From the IMG/VR virus record IMGVR_UViG_3300042876_000780, positions 1 through 22,206 of that record: DNA of 22,206 bases, one strand, 5' to 3'. The notes beneath the pieces are model-generated. The model was not told the DNA's origin. It did no database searches and saw nothing but the letters and a program-made list of their open reading frames with translations. This DNA comes from a virus. Shown in pieces: positions 5,163 through 12,307 of this stretch (positions are counted from its first letter, which is position 1; every line of letters starts with the position of its first letter). Both the position numbers and the translations under genes were made by a program.

Positions 5163-7346
5163 CTAGAACGGCGCTACCGTCGGATCGACGTAGACGTAAT
5201 CTCTCACACCGTCGGCCATCTTGCGCCTTCGCTCCCAACTCATCGCCTTCAACACGCGGCCGACGCGCTGCTCGTCACGGTCGGTCCAGTGCTCGATCTT
5301 CTTGTCGATCGCGCCGACGAGTACCGCGCTGATCTTGGTCTCCGTGATCTTGTGCTGAGAGGCCCACGCCCGGATCCGATCCTCCCACGGGTCGCGCTTG
5401 ACGAAGGCTTCCTGAAACCGCTCGAGGTCGGCCTCTTCCGCCTTCGTGAGCCCGTGCTCCTCGCCAGTGGTGTACGCGGCGAAGGCCTCGGCCCAGATTT
5501 GATCGCGCCACTCAGCGAGCTTCGCGAAGTTGAACTCGCTGGGGGTCTCGACGATCCAGTAGCGACGGTCTCCGCCGCCTCGGCCTTCGGTCAGGATCTC
5601 ACGCTCGTTCGTGGTGCCGCAGAGTACGAACCGCCGAGCGTGGAGTTCCATCTCTCGCGCGTACGGGGCACGGAACCGGTCCTCAGCGGAGGAGATGAAG
5701 CCTTTGACCGTGTTCACGCTGCGAGCGCGCTGCATTGATTCGAGCTCACCCCACTCGTAGATCCACGTGGTGTGAAGCTTTAGGTAGGCGTCGTTCTTGT
5801 CGTTTAGGTCCATCGCGGTATCGCCGAACCACGCGGCCGACGCGAGGATCTTGAAGAAGCTCGACTTCCCCACGCCGCCGGGCCCGACGAGGATCAGCAC
5901 TCCGTCGGCCTTCACGCCGGGCTGCTCAACGCGAGCCACCGCGGAGATCAGCCACTTCCGGATCAGCGTGTTGGTCAGGTCGGTGCGCGGCACCCCGAGC
6001 ACGTCCTCGGCGATCGAGTCTATGCGCTGCACTCCATCCCAGACGTTCGACCGTAGGTAGTCGCGAACGGGGTGGAAGCGTCGTTCGTGGGCGACCTGGC
6101 GCACGCCATCCTCGATGTCGGAACGGGAGAATTTGTACCCCTTGTCCTCGCTCTCCCCGAGCTCGGTCTCGCAGAGTTCGCGGACTCGGAGGTAGTCGGT
6201 CTCGACGACCGGGCGGCGGTTGATGGTGACGGCTAGGGTCAGCTCGTTGAATTCCAGCACGCCGCGCCCCAGCACCTTCTCGCGCAGTTCGGGCGTGCGC
6301 AGGATGAAGGTGCACGATCCGTAGGAGTTGGACTTGAGCAGGCGATCGCGCTCGGAGCGGATCGGCGTGACCGTGGCCGGCTGGCCGCCGCCGCTTGACG
6401 CGGCCTGCGGTGGGGTGGGCTTGGCCGGCGCGAGGTTGCCGCAGGCGCGGAGGTGCTCGATCGGCGACCGCTTGGCCTCCCACGCGTCGAGGTCGAGCGC
6501 GTCGCCGACCCAGCATGAGGTGCTCTTCTTGCCGGCGCCCGCGTGGTTGGCGCTGAAGCAAGCCCACTTCGAGCCCTCGGAGTCAGGGATCCCGCCGAAG
6601 CACCCCTTGTGCGAGCACACGGGGCAATCGCCCGATCCGGACTTGGGGTACACGCGTGGGTGCTCGCGGTTGTACGCGGCGACCGCGTCGCCGATCTCCA
6701 TGGCAGCCGGCGAGACGAGCGTCATCACGCGCGCGGGCGGCGCTAGGTCGCGCGGCTCGTACCCCTCCTCGCGCATGACAAGGACGCTGGCATCTCGGCG
6801 CACGCCGTCTACGACGCACCGGGGGGCGAACAGGAGCCGCGCGAAGTCGAGCAACGCCGGGCCGTCGACGTGGTAGCCCGCGCGCCCGGGAGCGGCCAGG
6901 GGGAGACCCGCGGCGCCTAGGGCCGCTGCGACTTTGTCGGCGGCGCCCTGCGCGGCGCGCGAGTAGAGCTCGCGGTCGGACACGGGCGCCCGGAACACGA
7001 ACACGATGCGGGCGCCGCGCGGGGTGAGGTGCATCAGGGATCCGGGCAAGAGGCCCAGCTCCGCCGCGGTGCGCACGGTCGCAGCGACCTCGGGGGTAGG
7101 CGCGCAGTGGTCGCCCTTCGCGTCCTCGTGGTCGAGGTCGATCTGGACGGCGCTCGAGGAGCGCCAGCGCTCCGTCCCGCGGTGACCGCCGCTCCAGTCG
7201 TGAGCCGACCACCAGCGCTCTCCGGTGGCGGGGATGGCGTTGAGCGCGTCGGCGAGCGCGCGAGCCGGCGGGACGGTGTCGGGGAGCGGAACGACTTCGC
7301 CCTGCGGCCTCTGGCGGCCGAGCCCGACCGTGATCGAGAGCCCCAT
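5163..7346 (-). CDS. AEP primase / VapE-type SF3-like helicase
   Basis: This is a 727-aa protein starting at ATG 7346-7344, in a TGATG overlap with the VRR-NUC stop and with GGAGGGG upstream. The N-terminal part resembles an archaeo-eukaryotic primase/bifunctional polymerase domain: acidic pair D70 and D72 (VQIDLDHED), with a following R-G-hydrophobic strand at 110-118. A zinc ribbon follows: C241-x2-C244, C249 and C263 with FSANH. The C-terminal half is a Virulence-associated E (VapE) ATPase: Walker A GPGGVGKSS at 488-496, Walker B-like WIYEWGE at 528-534, CGTTNE sensor at 576-581 and RR at 594-595. The family primes and unwinds DNA for phage or island replication. It is a likely replication initiator for this phage. 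No separate DNA polymerase is visible in the window. Confidence 0.88.
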   Translation of the reverse strand: MGLSITVGLGRQRPQGEVVPLPDTVPPARALADALNAIPATGERWWSAHDWSGGHRGTERWRSSSAVQIDLDHEDAKGDHCAPTPEVAATVRTAAELGLLPGSLMHLTPRGARIVFVFRAPVSDRELYSRAAQGAADKVAAALGAAGLPLAAPGRAGYHVDGPALLDFARLLFAPRCVVDGVRRDASVLVMREEGYEPRDLAPPARVMTLVSPAAMEIGDAVAAYNREHPRVYPKSGSGDCPVCSHKGCFGGIPDSEGSKWACFSANHAGAGKKSTSCWVGDALDLDAWEAKRSPIEHLRACGNLAPAKPTPPQAASSGGGQPATVTPIRSERDRLLKSNSYGSCTFILRTPELREKVLGRGVLEFNELTLAVTINRRPVVETDYLRVRELCETELGESEDKGYKFSRSDIEDGVRQVAHERRFHPVRDYLRSNVWDGVQRIDSIAEDVLGVPRTDLTNTLIRKWLISAVARVEQPGVKADGVLILVGPGGVGKSSFFKILASAAWFGDTAMDLNDKNDAYLKLHTTWIYEWGELESMQRARSVNTVKGFISSAEDRFRAPYAREMELHARRFVLCGTTNEREILTEGRGGGDRRYWIVETPSEFNFAKLAEWRDQIWAEAFAAYTTGEEHGLTKAEEADLERFQEAFVKRDPWEDRIRAWASQHKITETKISAVLVGAIDKKIEHWTDRDEQRVGRVLKAMSWERRRKMADGVRDYVYVDPTVAPF

Positions 7347-7738
7347 CACCCCCTCCGCGCTTCGTCGAGTGCCTGGGCGACGGCCTCTTCGGCTGTGGCG
7401 CCTTTCGCGAGGACGTAGATGCCCCCGTGCTTCACGATCATGTCGCGCCACCGATCTTGAGCGGGTGAGGTGCGGCCGTCCTCTGCCTTTACCTCAATGC
7501 CGACTGCGCGGCCACGCGGGGCGAGCACCCCCATGATGTCGGTCTGTCCCTCTACACCGTAGGTGACGGGGCGGAAGCCGCCGGCCATCCGCTGGCGCAG
7601 GTCTACAAAGGCCTTGCGCGCGGCTGGGGTGATGGGCTGCCAGGCAACGCCCGTGTTGGACCGCCAGATGCGTAGGTCTGGGAGGGAACCGAACCGTAGG
7701 AGGAGTCGCTGTTGCAGCACCTGCTCAGGGGTGCTCAT
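7346..7738 (-). CDS. VRR-NUC family nuclease
   Basis: This is a 130-aa protein from ATG 7738-7736, starting 14 bases inside the end of the methyltransferase gene. VRR-NUC signatures are present: RSNTG at 26-30, G-x2-D67 in GQTDIMG, E82-x-K84 in GIEVKAEDG, and Q94 in TSPAQ. This is the PD-(D/E)XK core as in stand-alone phage VRR-NUC proteins, related to the FAN1 nuclease domain. Known stand-alone members cut branched or flapped DNA, so a role in recombination or replication-fork processing is likely. The length is normal for a single-domain member. It ends in a one-base overlap with the primase-helicase start. Confidence 0.9.
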   Translation of the reverse strand: MSTPEQVLQQRLLLRFGSLPDLRIWRSNTGVAWQPITPAARKAFVDLRQRMAGGFRPVTYGVEGQTDIMGVLAPRGRAVGIEVKAEDGRTSPAQDRWRDMIVKHGGIYVLAKGATAEEAVAQALDEARRG

Positions 7739-8951
7739 GGGCGTCCACCATGGCGATCCTCTCTCCGATCCACCTCATGACGTTCACGGCCATGGAATTC
7801 CCGAGCGCCGCGTAACGCGGTCCGTCGCTGGCGCCCGGGATCAACGTGTAGTCGTCGGGCATCCCCATGAGCCGCTCGCACTCACGCGGCGTGAGGCGAC
7901 GGACGCCGCGGCCAGCGTGCACGCCCATGCCGATCGATGTGGCCCCGAGCGAAGGGGAAAACTCGCCTCCGGTGATCGGCTCCTGCGTCATGTGGAACGC
8001 GATGCAGGGCACGCCGCCCGCTGCACTGCCGCTGCCCTTGCGGAGCGTACCGGGCGGCCCCACGTTTGAGCCGTGGCACTGGAACGCGATGGCGGGCACG
8101 CCCTGTCCCATTTTCCCGCCGCCTCGGGACAGAGCACCCGCGACGTTTCCGTCTCCGCCCTCCAGCCTCACCTCGGCGCGAGAGTTCTCGGCGAAGGCGA
8201 TGGGGATCAAGTGCCCCTCCTTCGTCGACGAGTCAGGCCCCTTCGCGTCGCGCTCCTGTAGCGCCCACGCGACGGCCGGTACTAGCCCCCCATCGAATTC
8301 GTGGTCGGTCCCAAGTCCGCCACCGCCTCGAGTGCGCGCCGCAAGGGTTCCGGAAGGTCCTTCCCCCGCTTCTCTGCGCGGCGGAGGATCCCCCGACAGG
8401 CTCGCGCGCTCAAAAAGTACCGCCGCGGCACGCTGCCAGGCGCCTCCAGAATGTCCGACAACGAACACACGCCGTCGTCGCTGAGGGACGGCGCGAGCAT
8501 GTGATTCCACTCGGACGTACTGAGCGTCAAGAACTCGGTAGGCGAACCCATACCCGAGTTCTGCCAGCCCCCCGAGGATGGAGCCAAAGGCCCGTCCTTC
8601 GTCGTTCGACAAGACACCGGGGACGTTCTCCCAGACCACCCAGCGGGCGCGTGTGCGCTGAGCAAGGCGAAGGAATTGTAGGGCCAGCCCGCCACGAGGA
8701 TCGTCCAGCCCCTCCCCGAGTCCTGCAACGCTGAAGGACTGGCAGGGGGTGCCGCCGACGAGAAGATCGACAGTTGGTCCGCTGATCTTCGTGAAGTCGC
8801 CATGGTTCGGAGTCTCCGGGTAGTGGTGCGCGAGGACGCGGTTCGGGAAGTCGGCAATCTCGGCGTAGAACTCGGCGCGCCACCCGAGCGGTCGCCACGC
8901 GAGCGTGGCCGCCTCGATCCCGCTGCAGACGCTGCCGTAACGGAGGGTCAC
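7725..8951 (-). CDS. C5-cytosine DNA methyltransferase (Dcm-like)
   Basis: This is a 408-aa protein from GTG 8951-8949, in a GTGA overlap with the upstream methyltransferase. Motif I is SVCSGIEAA (7-15); motif IV is GGTPCQS with the catalytic Cys at 70; motif VI is ENV (108-110); motif VIII is QRRRRVF (157-163). Motifs IX/X are RRLTPRECERLMG (351-363) and GNSM (384-387). The enzyme transfers a methyl group from SAM to cytosine C5. The region between VIII and IX (about 165-350) holds the target-recognition part. It shows repeated segments starting VAWAL, IAFAENS, IAFQCHG and IAFHMTQ, a feature common in phage members. No cognate endonuclease is adjacent, so it is an orphan, probably anti-restriction. 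The target sequence cannot be read. Confidence 0.92.
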   Translation of the reverse strand: MTLRYGSVCSGIEAATLAWRPLGWRAEFYAEIADFPNRVLAHHYPETPNHGDFTKISGPTVDLLVGGTPCQSFSVAGLGEGLDDPRGGLALQFLRLAQRTRARWVVWENVPGVLSNDEGRAFGSILGGLAELGYGFAYRVLDAQYVRVESHARAVPQRRRRVFVVGHSGGAWQRAAAVLFERASLSGDPPPRREAGEGPSGTLAARTRGGGGLGTDHEFDGGLVPAVAWALQERDAKGPDSSTKEGHLIPIAFAENSRAEVRLEGGDGNVAGALSRGGGKMGQGVPAIAFQCHGSNVGPPGTLRKGSGSAAGGVPCIAFHMTQEPITGGEFSPSLGATSIGMGVHAGRGVRRLTPRECERLMGMPDDYTLIPGASDGPRYAALGNSMAVNVMRWIGERIAMVDAHEHP

Positions 8952-9715
8952 GGCGTCGACTCGTCGGGAGGTGGAGTCTTGAACAGTTCCCCGTTCTCGC
9001 CGGTCGACGCGAGGCGCTTGCGTGCGATCTCGACGTAGTCCGGATCGCGCTCGATTCCGAGGAAGCGCCGCCCTTCCTTTAGGGCCGCAACGCCGTGTGA
9101 TCCCGAGCCACAGAAGGGATCGACCACCAGCGCGTCGCGAGCGGCGGCCACTCGGATCAGCGACTGGATTAGATCGACCGGCTTCTGCGTCGGGTGGTTC
9201 TTATCCTGCCCTCGGACACGCCCGAAGCGGAGCACGTTCGAACCGCACAGATCGTGGAACTTCCCCGGGCCGTTGCAGAGGTGGATCGCAAGTTCGTGCG
9301 TGGGCTTGAACCCCGTACCCATCCCAGCGCTACCCTTGTCCCAGACGATCATGTTCTGCAGGCGCAGTCCGCCCGACTCCAGTGCGGGCGCCAGGTTGGC
9401 CCACATGCGCCAGTCGCAGAAGACGATCAGCGATCCGCCGGGAATTAGGATCCGCTCCGCCTCGAAGGCTACCGAACGTAGGAGCCACACGAGCCCGGGC
9501 GTCGTCATGTTGTCGCCGGCGAACCACGTCACGGCGCCCGACTGCATCCGTTCTGAGGCGATCCCCTGTGACGTGGCCTGTCGACGGGTGGCCTCGGTTG
9601 AGCCCCCGGAGCAGTACGGGGGATCGGTCACGACGGCCCCAACGCTGCGCGAAGGGATCCTCTGCAGCACGGGGATGCAGTCGCCCTGCTCAATGGACCA
9701 GCGGTCAGTGCTCAC
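8948..9715 (-). CDS. N4/N6 site-specific DNA methyltransferase (II)
   Basis: This is a 255-aa protein from GTG 9715-9713 with AAGGAG nine bases upstream. A longer TTG frame to 9766 would overlap the helicase and is rejected. Catalytic motif IV DPPY is at 31-34; HPTQKP at 174-179; motif I DPFCGSGS at 199-206. The order IV, then recognition region, then I is the beta class of amino-methyltransferases, which methylate adenine N6 or cytosine N4. The recognition region is about 35-170. It is an orphan methyltransferase, between the helicase and the C5 enzyme, and ends in a GTGA overlap with the latter. Confidence 0.9.
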   Translation of the reverse strand: MSTDRWSIEQGDCIPVLQRIPSRSVGAVVTDPPYCSGGSTEATRRQATSQGIASERMQSGAVTWFAGDNMTTPGLVWLLRSVAFEAERILIPGGSLIVFCDWRMWANLAPALESGGLRLQNMIVWDKGSAGMGTGFKPTHELAIHLCNGPGKFHDLCGSNVLRFGRVRGQDKNHPTQKPVDLIQSLIRVAAARDALVVDPFCGSGSHGVAALKEGRRFLGIERDPDYVEIARKRLASTGENGELFKTPPPDESTP

Positions 9716-9734
9716 GTGCGAGTACTCCTTCCAT

Positions 9735-11249
9735 CTAGAGAACGAACCTCCACCGAGGCTCCTCAAAGAACGTCCGCCGATACTCGGACAGCACCCACCC
9801 CGCCGACCGTCCGTCGGCGCGAGCGCGGGCCACTAGACGTCGCAGCTCTGCCATCTTGGTCGTCTGCGAAGCGGACCGGCCGCGCTCGGCGAGCTCCTCC
9901 AGCGCGATGGCTCGGACGCCCTCCTCGATCTCCTGGACGGTGCGGCCTGCGAGCGGAGGGCAGTGGCCGCAGCAGGGGCACGCGGGCAAGCGAGGATCGT
10001 AGAGCGCGAAGCAGTTGGAGCACGAACGCACCGCCGCCGCGTTCTCGCCGTTCATGTCGCCGTTGCTGCCCTTGACAGGCCGCACATCGAGCGACCACTC
10101 GCGGTCCGCGTCGGGCAGGCCGTGCGTCATCACGCACCCAGCGTGGTCGTGGATGCGCGCGGAGCGCTTCACGTTGGTCGACCCGCAGTGACGGCACCCC
10201 TGGACGTTCCACGAGGTGTCGCCGCGGCAGTCTCGGCAGACGGGGCGTAGCACGCGCCCGACCATCTGCAGGTAGAGCCCTTGCGACTTGGTCGGCCGTG
10301 CCAAGATGCAGCACTCGACGCGGGGCGAGTCCCATCCCTCGGTCAGGACCCCGACGTTGCAGACGACGGTCGTCTCTCCGTCCTCAAGGCGCTGGAGGAT
10401 GGCGCCGCGCTCGTTCTTCTTGGTCTTGCCATCGACGTGCTCGGCTCGCACGCCCGCCGCCTTGAAGCGCTCGACCATCTTCAGGGAGTGCTCGATCGTC
10501 GCGGCGAAGAGGACGGTCCGGCATCCGCCCGCCTTCTCGACCCACTGCTCGACGATGTTACCGACGATCGCAGTCCCACCCATGACCTCGCCAAGATCAT
10601 GCTCGTTGTAGTCACCGCCCGTCGTGCGGACGCCGGAGAGATCGGGGACGTCGAAAGCGAAGCCAGTAGCGGGCGTCAGGTAGCCGCGATCGGTGAGGCC
10701 CCGGATCGTCTCGACAACCACGAGGCCGCGGAAGAGATCACCAAGGCCTTTGTTGTCGGAGCGGACTGGCGTGGCCGTGAGCCCGATCGCGGGGACGCCC
10801 GGGAAGCGGTGCAGCACCTTCATGTACGAGTCGGCGCGCGCGCGGTGCGCTTCGTCGATGATGATCAGAGTCGGCTCCGGGATCCGCCCGACTCGCTTCT
10901 CGCTGAGAGACTGGATGGAGGCCACCTGCGTCCGCAGCCACGGCTTCCAGCCCGCTCGGTGCGCAGCGGAGACGATCCCGTGCCGCACGCCAGCGCCCGT
11001 GAGGCGGGCACTGCATTGCTCGAGGAGTTCTTTCCGATGCGCGATGAAGAGGACCGAGCCGCGTTCGTGCTCCTCGATCGCCCGCGCGATCAGGCTCGCG
11101 GCGATCGTGGTCTTGCCCGCGCCGGTCGGAGCCACTAGGAGCGCGTACGGGTCCACTCCTGCCCCCGCTAGGCTCGCGAGTGCCTGACGGACACGCGTCT
11201 CCGCGTCCGCCTGATAGTCGCGCAGCCTCTGAGGGGCAGGAGTGGCCAT
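9735..11249 (-). CDS. SF2 DEAH helicase with zinc ribbons (RadD-like)
   Basis: This is a 504-aa protein from ATG 11249-11247. SF2 motifs are clear: Walker A PTGAGKTT 41-48, motif Ib region TQVASIQSL, DEAH 132-135, TAT 158-160 and motif VI QMVGRVLRP 328-336. After the helicase core are Cys pairs at C338/C341 with C352/C355 (a zinc ribbon) and C410/C413 with C424 to C430 (a second). The arrangement resembles the RadD/YejH family, which assists recombination and repair, and phage DEAH helicases of the same type. The final 60 residues (SASQTTKMAELRRLVARARADGRSAGWVLSEYRRTF) are helical and conserved in phage versions. It probably unwinds DNA in replication or recombination. A true RadD interacts with SSB, and an SSB-like gene lies directly upstream. 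Confidence 0.9.
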   Translation of the reverse strand: MATPAPQRLRDYQADAETRVRQALASLAGAGVDPYALLVAPTGAGKTTIAASLIARAIEEHERGSVLFIAHRKELLEQCSARLTGAGVRHGIVSAAHRAGWKPWLRTQVASIQSLSEKRVGRIPEPTLIIIDEAHRARADSYMKVLHRFPGVPAIGLTATPVRSDNKGLGDLFRGLVVVETIRGLTDRGYLTPATGFAFDVPDLSGVRTTGGDYNEHDLGEVMGGTAIVGNIVEQWVEKAGGCRTVLFAATIEHSLKMVERFKAAGVRAEHVDGKTKKNERGAILQRLEDGETTVVCNVGVLTEGWDSPRVECCILARPTKSQGLYLQMVGRVLRPVCRDCRGDTSWNVQGCRHCGSTNVKRSARIHDHAGCVMTHGLPDADREWSLDVRPVKGSNGDMNGENAAAVRSCSNCFALYDPRLPACPCCGHCPPLAGRTVQEIEEGVRAIALEELAERGRSASQTTKMAELRRLVARARADGRSAGWVLSEYRRTFFEEPRWRFVL

Positions 11250-11274
11250 GGTCGTGTCGGCTCGGGGGGTGGGT

Positions 11275-11736
11275 CTAGAACGGCGGCTTGTTGGGGTCGA
11301 CGACGGGGGCCTCGGCGCCCGCGGCAGCGGCGGCCTTCGCGGCCTCCTCGAGCGCCGCGTACGCCGCGGAGATCGCCGCCTCGCTCTTGCGGTCGCTCGC
11401 GTCGGTCGAGACCTTGAACACCTTCATCGTCCCGCGCTTGGTCGCGCGGTCGGACGCGTACTCGATCCGCGTGAAACTGCCGATCGAGACGAGGCCCATC
11501 TTCGCGTTGATGTCGGCCGACCCGCCGACGCAGAGGAGACCTCCGGCCTCGTCGATGAACTCGTAGACCTCCTGGTCGCCCTTCGGGCGGCCGTCGGGCC
11601 ACGTGCCGACGCCCTTCTGCGTGAGGGACTTCGCGAAGTGGCCCTCAACGAAGTCGCCGAACTTCTCGAACTTGGCGAAAAGCTTCTCGATCTGCCCCGC
11701 GTTGGGGTCCTGCACCTCGGTCATGTTGCGCGCCAT
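11275..11736 (-). CDS. Putative OB-fold single-stranded DNA-binding protein
   Basis: This is a 153-aa protein from ATG 11736-11734, with AGGAG upstream. The centre alternates strands (GDFVEGHF, EVYEFIDEAGGLLCV, MGLVSIGSFTRIEYA, GTMKVFKVS), a pattern seen in phage OB-fold ssDNA-binding proteins, where a conserved G-x-KVF-V strand follows a TKRG turn. The C terminus is an Ala-rich linker then PVVDPNKPPF, ending in Pro-Pro-Phe like the acidic DxPF tip by which SSB recruits partner enzymes. The identification rests on pattern and context: the helicase gene is 25 bases downstream and recombination genes are on the opposite operon. It could be another OB-fold protein; family not certain. Confidence 0.5.
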   Translation of the reverse strand: MARNMTEVQDPNAGQIEKLFAKFEKFGDFVEGHFAKSLTQKGVGTWPDGRPKGDQEVYEFIDEAGGLLCVGGSADINAKMGLVSIGSFTRIEYASDRATKRGTMKVFKVSTDASDRKSEAAISAAYAALEEAAKAAAAAGAEAPVVDPNKPPF

Positions 11737-11747
11737 GTGTCTCTCTC

Positions 11748-11936
11748 CTAGCCCTGCCTGCGTGACGCCGGCGGGGGATCCGCCGGCGGTGTTGCGTCGC
11801 CCTTGTTAGAGTTGTCGCCCGTGTCGTGGGGTCGAAGGTCGTTGGGTACGGTGGGTCCCGTGCGTCTTCGTGCCTCGCAGTGCGCGTCGTAGCAACCTTC
11901 GCACGAGGCGGATCCGAAGGGGCACTCGGCGATCAC
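11748..11936 (-). CDS. Cys-rich 62-aa protein
   Basis: The start is chosen as GTG 11936-11934, overlapping the upstream TGA as GTGA with GAGG six bases before it. A longer frame from GTG 11957 lacks a binding site. The product reads VIAECPFGSASCEGCYDAHCEARR, with four Cys (C5, C12, C15, C20) in 16 residues, likely a zinc knuckle or small metal-binding site. The rest is a Pro/Asp-rich unstructured tail. It lies between the membrane Cys protein and the SSB-like gene. Function unknown. Confidence 0.5.
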   Translation of the reverse strand: MIAECPFGSASCEGCYDAHCEARRRTGPTVPNDLRPHDTGDNSNKGDATPPADPPPASRRQG

Positions 11937-12307
11937 CTGCCACCTCGGCGCAGCCACGCGGCGAGGACGTGCTCACGGTCGAGTCGCGTGCGCTTCCAGT
12001 CGGGCACCTCGCCGTGGGCCTTGAGGGTCGCGCGCGACACCTCCTTGCGCAGCGCGCGCTCGGGGATCGCGGTCTGCGGGTCGAGGTCGGCGAAGCACCT
12101 GCCGCAGACGCGGAACGGCGTGGCGAGACGAGCGAGCACCATGGGGCGCTCGCCACCGGAGGCGCGCACGACGACGAAGACGCGCCACCACGCGCCGTTG
12201 TGGCAGCTCGGGTTGCTGCACGGGTGCTCCGACTCGTACAGCACGACGGCCGCAGCGGAGAGTGAGAAGACGAGGGGTACGGCGATGGCTGCGAGGACGG
12301 CGATCAT
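11933..12307 (-). CDS. Membrane-anchored Cys protein
   Basis: This is a 124-aa protein from ATG 12307-12305 in an ATGA overlap with the methyltransferase stop, with GGAGG upstream. Residues 3-23 (AVLAAIAVPLVFSLSAAAVVL) form a single membrane segment. After it come Cys30-x4-Cys35 and Cys68-x2-Cys71, a possible zinc ribbon, then a basic C-terminal helix region (KRTRLDREHVLAAWLRR). The short N terminus makes the orientation ambiguous. If the soluble part is cytoplasmic, it would be a membrane-tethered zinc protein. A membrane protein is unusual among replication and modification genes; superinfection exclusion or membrane attachment of replication are possible but not shown. Confidence 0.6.
   Translation of the reverse strand: MIAVLAAIAVPLVFSLSAAAVVLYESEHPCSNPSCHNGAWWRVFVVVRASGGERPMVLARLATPFRVCGRCFADLDPQTAIPERALRKEVSRATLKAHGEVPDWKRTRLDREHVLAAWLRRGGR

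Noticed and set aside
9716-9766. Longer TTG start for methyltransferase II
   Set aside because: It would overlap the helicase gene, and GTG 9715 has AAGGAG at good spacing.
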